A stretch of DNA of 64,000 bases from assembly GCF_963678635.1 (NCBI RefSeq), contig NC_087065.1, forward strand, positions 21,273,480-21,337,479, given 5' to 3'. Numbering within the stretch: the first letter of the stretch is position 1; each line of letters starts with the position of its first letter. The DNA is from Symsagittifera roscoffensis. Taxonomy: Eukaryota > Xenacoelomorpha > Acoela > Convolutidae. The position numbers and the translations under genes are program-made. Shown here piece after piece: positions 19,086 through 28,140 of the stretch. The notes under the pieces were generated by a model. That model was not told where the DNA came from, made no database searches, and saw only the letters and a program-made list of their open reading frames with translations.

Positions 19086-20690
19086 CTAATTTACTAGAGG
19101 TGTTAAATTTGGATGTAATGTTTTAATTTCATTCCATGTGGGAATTTTAATTATATTTGATTCTGCTCCTGAGTCAATTAAAAAATCGATTTCAAGTTCT
19201 GGTGGTTGAAATTCTTTATTTTTTGGGCTTTCTAAGAGAAATGGGATTGTCCAAATTTTTTCTCTCGGTTGTTCTTTTTGTATATTTTGATAAATATGTT
19301 TTGTGTTTGAGCATTGTGTTTCGTCTTTTTTATCGGGTTTAATTACCGTGTTAATTTCGTTTACTTCTTGTGTAGTTTGTGTATTATCAATGGGTTCAAT
19401 ATAGTAATTGTGGAGGAGTTCCAATTGATTTCCATAAATATGTGAAGTGAAAGGTTGTTCATATATGATTGGTTCATAGTCGTTTTCGACTGTTATCATA
19501 TTTACTGCGATGGTATTATCTGTATCAATTTCTGTATCTGATGATTCACAATTTATATGATTTAGTTGTATTTCGTGACTTCCTGTGTCATCAATACCTG
19601 GAGGGTCTGAAGTTGTTTCTTCATTTGTTTGCACTTGATTAATGTGTCTTCGATGTTTTGGTGTGTTACTTCTGTATCGACGTTTAGAGTCAGGGTAACG
19701 GTTATTATTCCTATGTGGTGACTGGGAATCATTTATGTGTCGATTATTGTAACTTGAGTTTCGATTTTGTGAATTATTTTGCGATCTATTTTGGTAATTA
19801 TCATTTGATCTTTGATAGTTTGATCTTTTATATGAGTTATTTCTTGATCGATTGTTCGGGTAATTCTGATTTCGATTGTTCGAATAACTTCTATTTCGAT
19901 TATGTGAATAGTTTCTATTTCTGTTGTACGATGAATTTCGTGATGGATTATTGGAATAGTGTCTATTCCTTGGGTTTGATTGGGAACTGGATCCAGAAAC
20001 AAATTGTGTTGTATTGCAATTTGATCGTGAATAGTTATTTTGGTTATTTTGGCTATTCGATCGATTATATCTGTTTTGTGAGGGATTTCGTGTGTTTCCT
20101 CGTTCGGGTGATCTACCTCTATAACTTGAGTTATATGGTGATTGGTTTCTTGTGTAATTTGAGTTGCTTGGAAGTGGTTTTCCTGAACTGTTATTACTAT
20201 ATATATTTTTGTTTGGTTGATTTTGGTCTTTCTCCATGTATTGATAGAACGATTTATTTGGTTCTTTGTGTTTTTGAAGTTTATTCTGACTGTCTTGTTG
20301 TTTTTGTCTACATTCGGAAATACTGTGTCCGTATCGTCGGCAATAATTACACCATTTTTTGAAAGATGGTTTGCCTTTAAAATTTGGGTTTCTTTCATAG
20401 ATGTTTAGTATTTCAGTGATTTTTTCAATCAGTTCTGTATCTGATTCTTGTACGTTATTTATATGTGTAGTATTTGTTTCAATCCGATTAACATATTGTA
20501 GTTTTAGATTTTCTGTTTCTTCGAGTTTCATTGTGATTTCTGCTTGTTCTAGTTTATCTTCTAATTTTCGAAAATCTAAGTCTGGTTCTCGAATATGAGA
20601 TGCTCTCTTTTTTATAGCTATTTTCCTTAATTGAGGTGTTAAGGTCATCATTAAAATTTCTGTCATTTTTGTGTTTTTATAGTCATGTGT
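19086..20690 (-). CDS. gag: Gag nucleocapsid (CCHC), Asn/Arg/Ser-rich linker and aspartic protease N-half
   Basis: Open from ATG 20666, continuing upstream without ATG to the shift near 20690. Residues 1-60 are the helical end of capsid. A CX2CX4HX4C zinc knuckle lies at Cys106, Cys109, His114 and Cys119. Residues about 150-345 are a low-complexity array of Asn, Arg, Ser and Tyr in loose repeats of RNxSYxNxRN type, followed by an acidic segment. Protease DSGA is near residue 498, close to the end. Zinc knuckle and basic array would bind genomic RNA. The ~200-residue Asn/Arg/Ser array is far longer than in ordinary gypsy Gags. The frame ends in the middle of the protease. Confidence 0.85.
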   Translation of the reverse strand, partial: THDYKNTKMTEILMMTLTPQLRKIAIKKRASHIREPDLDFRKLEDKLEQAEITMKLEETENLKLQYVNRIETNTTHINNVQESDTELIEKITEILNIYERNPNFKGKPSFKKWCNYCRRYGHSISECRQKQQDSQNKLQKHKEPNKSFYQYMEKDQNQPNKNIYSNNSSGKPLPSNSNYTRNQSPYNSSYRGRSPERGNTRNPSQNRYNRSNSQNNQNNYSRSNCNTTQFVSGSSSQSNPRNRHYSNNPSRNSSYNRNRNYSHNRNRSYSNNRNQNYPNNRSRNNSYKRSNYQRSNDNYQNRSQNNSQNRNSSYNNRHINDSQSPHRNNNRYPDSKRRYRSNTPKHRRHINQVQTNEETTSDPPGIDDTGSHEIQLNHINCESSDTEIDTDNTIAVNMITVENDYEPIIYEQPFTSHIYGNQLELLHNYYIEPIDNTQTTQEVNEINTVIKPDKKDETQCSNTKHIYQNIQKEQPREKIWTIPFLLESPKNKEFQPPELEIDFLIDSGAESNIIKIPTWNEIKTLHPNLTPLVN

Positions 20691-20691
20691 A

Positions 20692-21147
20692 TTAAGTGAA
20701 TATGCTTTTCGAACTAGTGTTTATCATACGTACTGCTAATTGTTTAATTGTTTCATTTGGTAATCTGCGTATTTCGTTGCATAAAACTCTTTGATGTTGT
20801 TTGTTTCTTTGAGAATCAAACATTTTTGAAAATTCTTGTGTGAATCTTTTCCAGTCTGATTTTATTTTTATGGGTAATACTGAAAACCATTTTTGAGCTG
20901 CTCCATCTAATGTTGTTTGTATTAACGCTGTGCGTTTATGTATCCAATTTTGATGTAGTGGCGTATGAATTGGTTCAGGTCCTATATTTAAAATTAAATT
21001 TGCTGTTGCTGCATTTAGGTAATCTTCTACAGAATATTCAGGGTCTGTTCCTGTGAATACCATCAGTGGTTTATTGGATGTTATTGATGATCCACCCATG
21101 AGGTATGGATTCATTGTCATCTGTAGTGATTCTGCGGCATTTGGCAT
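20692..21147 (-). pseudogene. gag: Gag capsid core, frameshifted on both sides
   Basis: The segment has the retrotransposon-gag core pattern: FTGTDPEYSVEDYLNA, then AAQKWFSVLP, WKRFTQEFSKMF and IRRLPNETIKQLAVRM. These elements form the helical capsid domain that assembles the virus-like particle. One-base shifts separate it from the N-terminal Gag frame (near 21150) and from the nucleocapsid frame (near 20690). Confidence 0.8.
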
Positions 21148-22440
21148 TTGTGAAAAAATTTGAAAGTTGATTTTTCGTCATTTCGTGTTGCTGAAGGTAA
21201 TATAGAAGCGGTATTTCATTTTGCATTTGAGTTGGTTGATAAGAATGCATTAACATTGGGTTTTGTGGTTGTATTGGTTGAAAATATTGTGCATTAAATG
21301 GATTTTGTATATGCATTTGTTGTGGGTTTTGTATATCTGTTGGGTTTTGTGGGGAAATTTTCATATTTTGAGATGGTTGAGATTGTCGCGGTCTTTGTGT
21401 GCGATATTTTTTAGTATATGGTGCAAAAATATCTGGTTGGTGATAATCATCTTCCTCAGATGATAAATAGTTATTATTATATGGTGTATGTTGTTTATTT
21501 TTGTTTTGTTGAAAGAATGGGTAATTTTCACTATAATCCTGTGTAGGTTGTGGATTTTCTGGAAAATTTACTGAATTGGTCGATGTTTTTGGGAGATTCC
21601 AATAATGAGAACATACGTGGTTTAAATTTTGTGTATTTTTTTTGGGAGGTTGGTTTGTTCTTGGTTTGTGAGTATAATTATAATTGTGCTCTGCAAAAGT
21701 ATTTCTTGTGAACGGTTTTCGTGATTTTGACGGTATTGTCATTGGTCTATACGTCTGATAGTCCATATGTGAATATTTTGGAGCAACCGAAGGTTTAACG
21801 GTTGATTGTAACGTTAGCTGTGTTAGTGATGTATTTGTATTTCTTGGTGTTGTCAGATTGGGGTGTATTGGTGAAATACTTTGTTGTGTAGTTGTTGTTG
21901 TTGTTTGGACGATTTCTTCGTTTATGAAGTGTGATGGTGTCTGAATGTCTGGTTGTGTAAGATTTCTGGTTCCATTGATATTTTCATTATGTATGACCGT
22001 CGAATTTAAACTGTTATTTCGTGTATCAGGTAAAAATGTATTATAATTTAATGGTGTTGCATCAATGGTTAATGGTACTACTTTTACATAATCTTTGTGA
22101 TAAGATATTGTACTGATTGCTTGACTTGAGATAGCTTGTGGGATATTTAGAAATGCATAATTAGACCAGTCAGGGTCCCAAACGTAATCTGATTGTTCTG
22201 AAAAGGCAGTGTCAACATTGGTAATTTGAGGTCTAAAATTTTTTCTTGCTTGTGAAATTAAATCTAAATTGTGGGTGAAATAATCTATTATAAACCATGC
22301 TAAAATTTTTTGTAAATCATGTTTAGTGTTTTGTGAAACATCTTCTTATGTGAAATTTTCGCGAATTATATGTAGAAATGTTGAAAATTTTGCGATTTCA
22401 TTTCGTAATTTTTGTATGTTTGGATGTTTCAGTTGGTGAT
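21071..22440 (-). pseudogene. gag: Gag N-terminal region, long Pro/Gln/Asn/Thr-rich frame with one stop
   Basis: One frame is open from about 22440 down to 21071 except for a TAA at 22346-22348. The upstream part is mixed hydrophobic (LAWFIIDYF, VWDPDWSNYAF); the part after about 22000 is Thr/Gln/Pro/Asn-rich and likely disordered. The first Met in the clean 3' part is at 21766, but the open frame clearly extends upstream, so that Met is not the true start. Frame breaks lie near 22435 and at the junction with the preceding ORF (22562). Confidence 0.65.
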
Positions 22441-22561
22441 ATACTTTGAACTTCTGTTTTTTCTAATAAAGATATATAACTATTTATTATTGCAAAAACT
22501 TCGTTAGTGAATATGGAGTTTGCTCTTTGTGAATTATGATATTGTATGCTTTTGATAAATT

Positions 22562-22876
22562 CTATGAAAATTCTAATTCAAAATCGTCTGTTTGAATTAC
22601 ATATTTACGGTGGGCTGTATTTGGTGTGCTGAATTCTATGGTGTAGATTCCGTATTGCTGTGTTAGATTACATATGTCTTTTAAATAATTTTCAATAATA
22701 TGTCTTTTGATTTTTACATCTGGGAATTCTGCTTTGCATGGGCTGATTCCTGGTTCAAACAAATTTACGAATAATTTCTTGCAAAAATCGTGTTGTCCTC
22801 TATCATCGAGTGAATCTATAAGAAAGGGAAAAACTGCTTCGTCATCTGGACTGTCGTCACTTTGAGTGTGGCTCAT
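22562..22876 (-). CDS. 104-residue acidic ORF at the start of gag
   Basis: ATG 22876, with an Asp/Ser-rich N-terminus (MSHTQSDDSPDDE) followed by a mixed helical region with two Cys. Its stop at 22562 overlaps a second frame that opens immediately and leads towards gag. It is therefore either the true Gag N-terminus cut off by a shift, or a small separate protein. No family is recognised. Confidence 0.5.
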   Translation of the reverse strand: MSHTQSDDSPDDEAVFPFLIDSLDDRGQHDFCKKLFVNLFEPGISPCKAEFPDVKIKRHIIENYLKDICNLTQQYGIYTIEFSTPNTAHRKYVIQTDDFELEFS

Positions 22877-22972
22877 TTTTTCGTTTTATGACTGTTAATA
22901 TATAACTATCGATGTGTCTAATTGGTTGATTCCAATTATACAAGTGTACTGGTTTGTGTTTTTATTGCTTTT

Positions 22973-23317
22973 TTATTCTTCTTTTTCCTCTTTTGATGAA
23001 TTTGAAGTTGTTTCTGAGTCGGAAAAATATAATTGATTATGGATGGGAAAACTTTTATCTATTGATTCTTTTAGTTTGTATAGTTCGTCTAAACTGTTGG
23101 CTTCTGATTCAGAAAATGCGTTTCTATTTTTCGAAAAACTTTTTCGTGTGATTTGTCTTTGTTTGTTTATAATTTTCCTTTTTTTTGTTTGTCGTTTTGT
23201 TCGAATGTATCCAACTGTTTGTGTATGTGGAGTGATTACAAGATCGTATTTTTTGTTATCTATTTCACAGTTGTGTAAAACGATTGTTTGTTTATTTCCT
23301 GAAATTTTGAATGACAT
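22973..23317 (-). CDS. 114-residue leader ORF, basic then acidic
   Basis: ATG 23317 is the first substantial ORF after the leader and lies 96 bases before the gag-side ORF. The middle carries a strong nuclear-localisation or RNA-binding-like basic stretch (RTKRQTKKRKIINKQRQ). The C-terminus is Ser/Glu-rich and acidic. Small basic regulatory proteins occur in complex retroviruses, but no sequence similarity is claimed. A gene in front of gag is unusual for Ty3/Gypsy elements. Confidence 0.5.
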   Translation of the reverse strand: MSFKISGNKQTIVLHNCEIDNKKYDLVITPHTQTVGYIRTKRQTKKRKIINKQRQITRKSFSKNRNAFSESEANSLDELYKLKESIDKSFPIHNQLYFSDSETTSNSSKEEKEE

Positions 23318-23414
23318 AAGGTTTAGGATGAGGGATGCAAGAAATTATTAGTTATTTCTATTTCCTTAGACTGTTAGTCCTTACGATTTTTGGTTAGCTT
23401 AACCTGGTTCTTTT

Positions 23415-23566
23415 TGTTCAGGGTTGGAGTGAAAAGTATATCGATTCCGAAGAATGATTTTTTACTTCCTCGTGGCTAGTCTGAGTTAAGGTGTTAACTT
23501 ACTTAATTCTACTTAGGGGTAGTGATTGTGTTCAAGGGTTGGAGAATAGTAAATCGATCCACAAGG
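23415..23566 (-). repeat. Direct repeat pair in the leader, 113-base spacing
   Basis: TGTTCA(A)GGGTTGGAG, then AT-rich sequence and ATCGAT, is present at 23415 and again at 23528. Both copies are followed by CC-A-AAG-type sequence. Confidence 0.6.
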
Positions 23567-23831
23567 TTCAGGTATAATTAGAACGCAAGTAGTTCGTTAG
23601 ATACTATTTTAAACTTACTAAGTCTAAGATCTATCCTGGGTCTGTTAAGAGGAGGGTTCAAGTGAAGGATGAATAACCGAAGTCCTTCACTGTTTAACTT
23701 AATTTGAATGGTTAGTTTTATGAAAAGTTTCTATTACTAATGGGTCTTTTGAAAAGGTTGGATAGTGAATCAACGTTTGAGGTCGTTAGACACTTGCTAA
23801 GTGGGCGGGGGAGAACAAAATTGTTCTTTTT

Positions 23832-23936
23832 GATCCAAGGATAGGCCCTGATGATCAGATTTTAAATTTAGTGAAATAGAAAATTTATTAAGATCCAAGG
23901 ATAAGCCTTGATGATCTGATATTTAAAATTAAGTGA
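23832..23936 (-). repeat. 60-bp tandem duplication in the leader
   Basis: Two copies of GATCCAAGGATA(G/A)GCC(C/T)TGATGATC lie 60 bases apart, each followed by GA plus an AT-rich tail ending AGTGAA. They are a few percent diverged. Confidence 0.75.
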
Positions 23937-24542
23937 ATTTAAGTTTAAAATGGTTTAAATTTATTTAATAAAAAGTTTTAGTTTTTTAAATTATATTAGT
24001 GAGCTTATGATTGCTGTAATGTTTAGGTGATGAAGCTGGAACAACAGGATGATTCATGATTATTAACAATTATTGTCATGCTACTAATTTTTATTTTTAT
24101 TTTCAATAAATATTTTTCAAATATGTTTTATATAATACTGCAGAAATTAAGAAAACGATCTGAGATCTTTTTATCAATTGTTATTGTACCTTATTAATTT
24201 GTTTAGCGCCTGAAATGATCATGAAGATTTACTTCAAAATTTTATGTTTGCAAATGAAAATCTAAATTCATTGCTAATAAGATTCTAAATATGAAAGTTT
24301 GTGTTGGCCTTTGCCGTACAACCATAAAACTAAATGGTAAGTTTCTACTTAGTCGTATATCGTCTCTTGTTCGAGGTCTTCTTCCAATACCAGGTAGTTC
24401 TAGTATTGTGCGGAATATCGGCTCTGATCTATTGAGTCGTAGAGACATTTCAATTAAGTTATTATCGTATAACATTTTGAAAATGTTTTGTCTAATTTCT
24501 AATCTAATTTTGGTTAGTTCTAAGCTATTAAGGTCTTACTCG

Positions 24543-24560
24543 AGACTTATGGTCGCGCCA
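24543..24560 (-). promoter_or_regulatory. Candidate primer-binding site of the giant element
   Basis: Read on the - strand, TGGCGCGACCATAAGTC starts two bases after the end of the 5' LTR. TGG complements the universal tRNA CCA end, and spacing of 0-2 bases is typical. The primer tRNA is not identified. Confidence 0.65.
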
Positions 24561-24562
24561 GA

Positions 24563-24878
24563 TGAATTAAGGTTTTTGGTTGGTAACTCATAGAGTAGTT
24601 TCGGATAGGGTACACTGTCTGCTCGTCACGCTATCTTATTTTCGGCCGGATAGATTCGTGCAACTTCTTAGTCTAATACCGATCCTAATCTTAATTTTAT
24701 ATCTACTAGTCTCAGGGTGATTAAATAGTCTCTGCTAGGCTCAATAGATCTAGAGTATACTGGCTTATTGCGACTGCTGAAGTTCTCTTGGAGAGGCAAC
24801 TAATTTCTAAGTTAAATTCAAATCACTCTGGTGCTGAAATTACAAGTAATTTCAGCACTTACAAATAAGTGGGTTATT
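24563..24878 (-). repeat. 5' LTR of the giant element, outer end missing
   Basis: 316 bases align without gaps to 6061-6376 with 6 substitutions. Homology then stops abruptly. The final ~95 bases present in the other two copies (the 5' end of U3 on the - strand) are replaced by unrelated sequence, so no target duplication can be read. Confidence 0.88.
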
Positions 24879-24885
24879 TAGCACT

Positions 24886-24931
24886 AGGACTATATATGAA
24901 AAATGGGTAGGACTATATATGAAAAATAGAG
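24886..24931. repeat. Two tandem 23-bp units next to the truncated LTR
   Basis: AGGACTATATATGAAAAAT plus four bases occurs twice head to tail, 7 bases outside the truncated LTR end. Confidence 0.75.
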
Positions 24932-26222
24932 CCTGTTAGCGCCAAAACAAAGATTTGGCTAAGTTGGAATCGGATAATTGAACTATTTGTTTGTGAAAGT
25001 CTAACGTCATATTATTACATTATTATTATATATAAGTACGGAAGTTTGGCATATCGGATGTTTGAAAAATTTGCACCAGACCCAATCATTTTATATTTAG
25101 AAAAAATTTCTTAACGTCAGTTTTTGTTGATTCGACCAAAACAAAGTTTAGAAACCATTACTTCTTTACATGAATAATTGGTATCAAAGTTGCACCAGTA
25201 GTTGAATGCTTTGAAAGTTTTAGCCTTTAGATGATCAAAGAGTAAAATTTCACAGTTCACTCGGCGAAAATTGATGAGACAAATTTGATGGCATTATTTC
25301 TTCAAGCACTGGTAGCGCGTTTCCCATTTCAGTTCTGTTTTCAACCTGCACTTAAAGCAGCAGCATAAACTGCTTCCATATAACTTTCAGACAGATTTTA
25401 CTTGAGAAAGTGGTGCGCTTATGTCTACTTTGCAAAAATCAATAAATACCAACTAGTTAACGGGGTTGTGTCTTTTTTCATCATATATGCACACCCAAAA
25501 CAACAAGAAATTTTTTAAAAATAAGGGAGAAAATTTTGAGAGCAAAAATGCTGAGAAAAAAAAATTGTTTGTTAATTATTACATTTTGTTCCGGAGCATT
25601 TTATTTCAAAATATTATTTTTATACGAAATGAAGCAAGTCTTTACTTATAGCGAGTTGAGTTAAAAGATTTATGAAATTGTTCTTAAAAAAGTGCTGAAA
25701 AAATTGGCCAAAAATTCCCGTTTTTATTGAGTAGACAAAATCATAATAATAACATACTGATCATAATTATAAAAATCATAATAACTATCAAAATTATAAT
25801 CATAAAAATGTGTATGATAATAATCCTTATGAATTTTTTTCCAATGAGGTAATTTAAATGAAACAAAAACCACGCATAAATATTGATTGAAAAAACTTGG
25901 GAGGACGCTATGGGTATTTGGATCCACAAAACAAAGAGACTTTGGCATTTTATTTCGAATAGAAAGAGCGGGTAAACGCTTCGGGCGGAAATTAAGCATG
26001 CAAAACAAAAAAATACTATTGAAAAATTGAAGTACTAGAATTATAAAGGAGCAGATTGAGACAGCACGACCAATTAGTTTTTTTCCTCCTCTACATCCCA
26101 TGAGACATTAGGCATTTTATTAATGTTGGAAATAGGATGAACAAATTCTCAGCCAGTAGACCATAACTCTCCATATTTTTAGGTTGACGAAGTGAGGGAG
26201 ACAAACTATGGTCTTGGCGATA
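24932..26222. other. Unassigned AT-rich stretch
   Basis: No supported gene. Short open frames at 25466-25651 and, on the - strand, 25724-26101 are low-complexity (His/Asp/Tyr or Lys/Asn runs) without recognisable domains. Confidence 0.4.
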
Positions 26223-26755
26223 TTGTTCCGACTTTCTATACGAAAGTAACTGAATATTTGTGCTCGGGGTGGGTTTTTTTTTCTTCAGACAAATTTCGAC
26301 TTTTTAACTAGCCATTTTTGACGGAATTTTCTTATATCATTCAAAAGGTATTGTTGTCCTGAGCTAAAATTTGAAAAGATATTTCACTTGTGATCATTTT
26401 TTGTAAAGTTACAGGGGTTTAAAGATTGCCATTTTGGCCAATTTGGGACAATTAACGCGCGATATATTTCGCGCTATTAACGCGTAAGCGGAGAGTTAAT
26501 CCGTCTTAGAAATTGTTCCAAATTGGTTAAAAGAAACTTATGTGCCATAATTGGTTTCTTACAAGGAGCGAAATCTATCCTTTTGTACTTTGTATGGCGT
26601 GTGGGGGGATGATTTTCATAAAAAATTTCAAATTTTAGAAAAAAAAATTGATTTTGTTTTTTTTTCATTGAATTTTTAAATGTTTTTACTGCTCCATAAA
26701 CCTTAAAAGGCAGTCGGAACATTCAAGGCTTCGCCTTGATACGAGCAGTTTTGTT
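26223..26755 (+). mobile_element. Helentron-like non-autonomous repeat, copy 1
   Basis: A 533-bp copy of a family beginning TTGTTCCGACTTTC and ending in a hairpin, GATACGAGCAG and TTGTT. The 5' TGTTCCGACT is the reverse complement of AGTCGGAACA located ~50 bases before the 3' end (asymmetric terminal inverted repeat). The 3' hairpin here is CAAGGC-TTC-GCCTTG. Non-coding. Asymmetric inverted repeats plus a 3' hairpin are hallmarks of Helentron-derived elements, but no autonomous partner is in the window. Confidence 0.65.
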
Positions 26756-27309
26756 GTATTTCATGATAAGTTTATTTAAGTGGTTCACACTTCATGTTTT
26801 GTCAATTAAATGGCCGTAAATGAGTCAGTTAAAAGCAAGCTATACTACTCGCAACGAAGTTCGTTTCGATAAAAATCGATATTCGCGTTCAAATTGTTGC
26901 CGTTATGACTAATCATGATTACTCTTAGGAATAATGCAAGCGATTATAATTCAATAAAATCTATCATTATAAAGAGCCTAAATCAGTTTTGTTCCATTCA
27001 AAATCAATGGATGATAATCTATATATTTTTTACCAAATTTTCTGCTACATTTGCTGCTTTTCCTGAATTACTCACTACCTGCTCAATTTCTATATATACT
27101 CATTTTTACTAATCTCTTAACGTTTCTCGCACCTAATTGAAAAAAAAAACTGAAAAAAAAAACATTTCTTGTAAACCAAATGTAAACCTCAACTTAACAG
27201 TTGCAACGTTCAAGTTTTCAGTATAATCAACATAATTAATTAGAAACCATTAAAACCGACATAAACGATTTAAATTGGTATCTTTTGTGTTTGGTTTACA
27301 ATCGATTAC

Positions 27310-27490
27310 ACTTTTATAAATCATCTGAAAAGTATTATTGTCATGAGCTAAAATTAAAAAAAAAATTGTTAAGTTATGAGGTTTCACTGATTACCAATTT
27401 GGTCAATTTGGAACAATCAACGCGCGATATATTTTGCGCTATAAGCAAGTAAGCGGCGATTTATTCCGGCTTAGAAGTTGTTCCAAAATG
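27310..27490 (+). repeat. Partial internal fragment of the Helentron-like family
   Basis: Matches the family middle: AAAGTATTATTGTC-TGAGCT, then CAATTTGGAACAATCAACGCGCGATATATTTTGCGC and TTAGAAGTTGTTCCAAA. Both ends are missing. Confidence 0.6.
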
Positions 27491-27561
27491 ATATTCAGTC
27501 TAATTACATTAGTTTTTGTATGCTTAATATATCACTGTGTTGCGAGGGTTCCCAAGCTTAT

Positions 27562-27645
27562 CACCCCGTGTTTTGTAACCCCCATTTTCTTAACCCCCTC
27601 TCATATAACCCGAAATCAGATAACCCCACTACAATTTAACCCCTT
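27562..27645 (+). repeat. Spaced AACCCC motif array
   Basis: Six C-tracts (CACCCC, AACCCCC, AACCCCC, AACCC, AACCCC, AACCCC) recur every ~12-18 bases. A run of G-tracts (GGGT/GGGTT) spaced similarly occurs at 28176-28237 in opposite sense. The - strand could form a long-loop G-quadruplex. Confidence 0.5.
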
Positions 27646-27762
27646 TTTAAAACCAATTGTTAGAATCAAAGTGAAAGTTACTTGAAAAGGATTCGGAACC
27701 ATATCGTCGGTAAACATCAAAGCTTTAATTGCGAAAAATTTTACGAACCAAAATGAGTTAAC

Positions 27763-28026
27763 ATGCACGCTGCTAAATGCGTTTTAGATGTGAACAGAAA
27801 TGACCTTGCCGATAGTCTAGACTTTGATATGAACTTGAAAACGAATCCGACCGACATGATTCAAATTGGTGCATACACAAAACAGTCCCATACAAAAGAG
27901 TCCGAAACATCAAAAAAAGGTTCTAAAAACAGTCCCATACAAAACAGGCCAAAACTATTTGAATTTCTTGACCTTGATCTTTTGGCGCCGATAGAATTGA
28001 TCTACGCTTTGAAAACTCGAACATGA
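27763..28026 (+). other. 87-codon open frame, unrecognised
   Basis: ATG 27763 gives a hydrophilic product with short Asp-rich and Lys/Thr-rich parts and no domain I recognise. It lies in repeat-rich DNA without splice or promoter evidence, so it may be chance. Confidence 0.15.
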
Positions 28027-28070
28027 GCGTAATTAAAAATCAATAATTTGGATGACAACCAAAGACCTCA

Positions 28071-28140
28071 TGGTAAAGTGGCGTGGTTAAAACGTTTGTC
28101 TCAAAATCTAGAGAGCAAAGGATCGAATCACCGGCGGCAC
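28071..28140 (+). ncRNA. tRNA-derived sequence (pseudo-tRNA or SINE head)
   Basis: An A-box-like TGGTAAAGTGGCGTGG (28071-28086) and a B-box-like GGATCGAATCACC (28120-28132) are spaced as in a tRNA. A full cloverleaf and anticodon cannot be assigned with confidence. It may be the RNA polymerase III promoter of a SINE. Confidence 0.35.

Larger units (their letters stand above)
23318..24542 (-). other. Long 5' leader of the giant element
   Basis: About 1.2 kb lies between the primer-binding site and the first ORF. It contains two sets of direct repeats (23415-23455 with 23528-23566; 23832-23875 with 23892-23936) and a 77-codon open frame (24475-24242) of unknown significance. Packaging or translation signals would be expected here but cannot be identified. 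Confidence 0.5.
6061..24878 (-). mobile_element. Giant (about 18.8 kb) Ty3/Gypsy-like LTR retrotransposon with envelope and extra ORFs
   Basis: Direct repeats at 6061-6471 and 24563-24878 bracket one gene set read on the - strand: leader ORF, gag, zinc knuckle, protease, RT, RNase H, integrase with GPY motif, membrane ORFs, a disordered ORF, a glycoprotein and a 568-residue unknown ORF. A primer-binding-site-like TGGCGCGACC lies two bases inside the 5' LTR. The size is well above the 5-10 kb usual for this superfamily; the excess is in the long leader, the 6 kb env-side region and the 1.7 kb 3' region. The LTRs differ at 6 of 316 positions. The outer ~95 bases of the 5' LTR are missing. Coding breaks make this copy non-autonomous. 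A solo LTR of the same family lies at 61110-61519. Confidence 0.9.

Noticed and set aside
19715-20362. 215-codon open frame on the + strand, Tyr/Cys/Phe-rich
   Set aside because: It is the antisense of the repetitive Asn/Arg/Ser gag linker; the - strand frame has a zinc knuckle and protease motif, so the + frame is a shadow.
19733-20398. 221-codon second - strand frame inside the gag linker
   Set aside because: Alternative reading of the same low-complexity repeat, Ile/Thr/Asn-rich, with no motif. The frame with CCHC and DSGA is the real one.
5433-25072. CATCCGATATG words either side of the giant element as a target duplication or inverted flank
   Set aside because: They are hundreds of bases from the LTR ends, in opposite orientation and short, so they do not mark the insertion site.
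26477-26722. - strand frame inside Helentron-like copy 1
   Set aside because: The frame is not kept in the other copies, so the repeat is non-coding.
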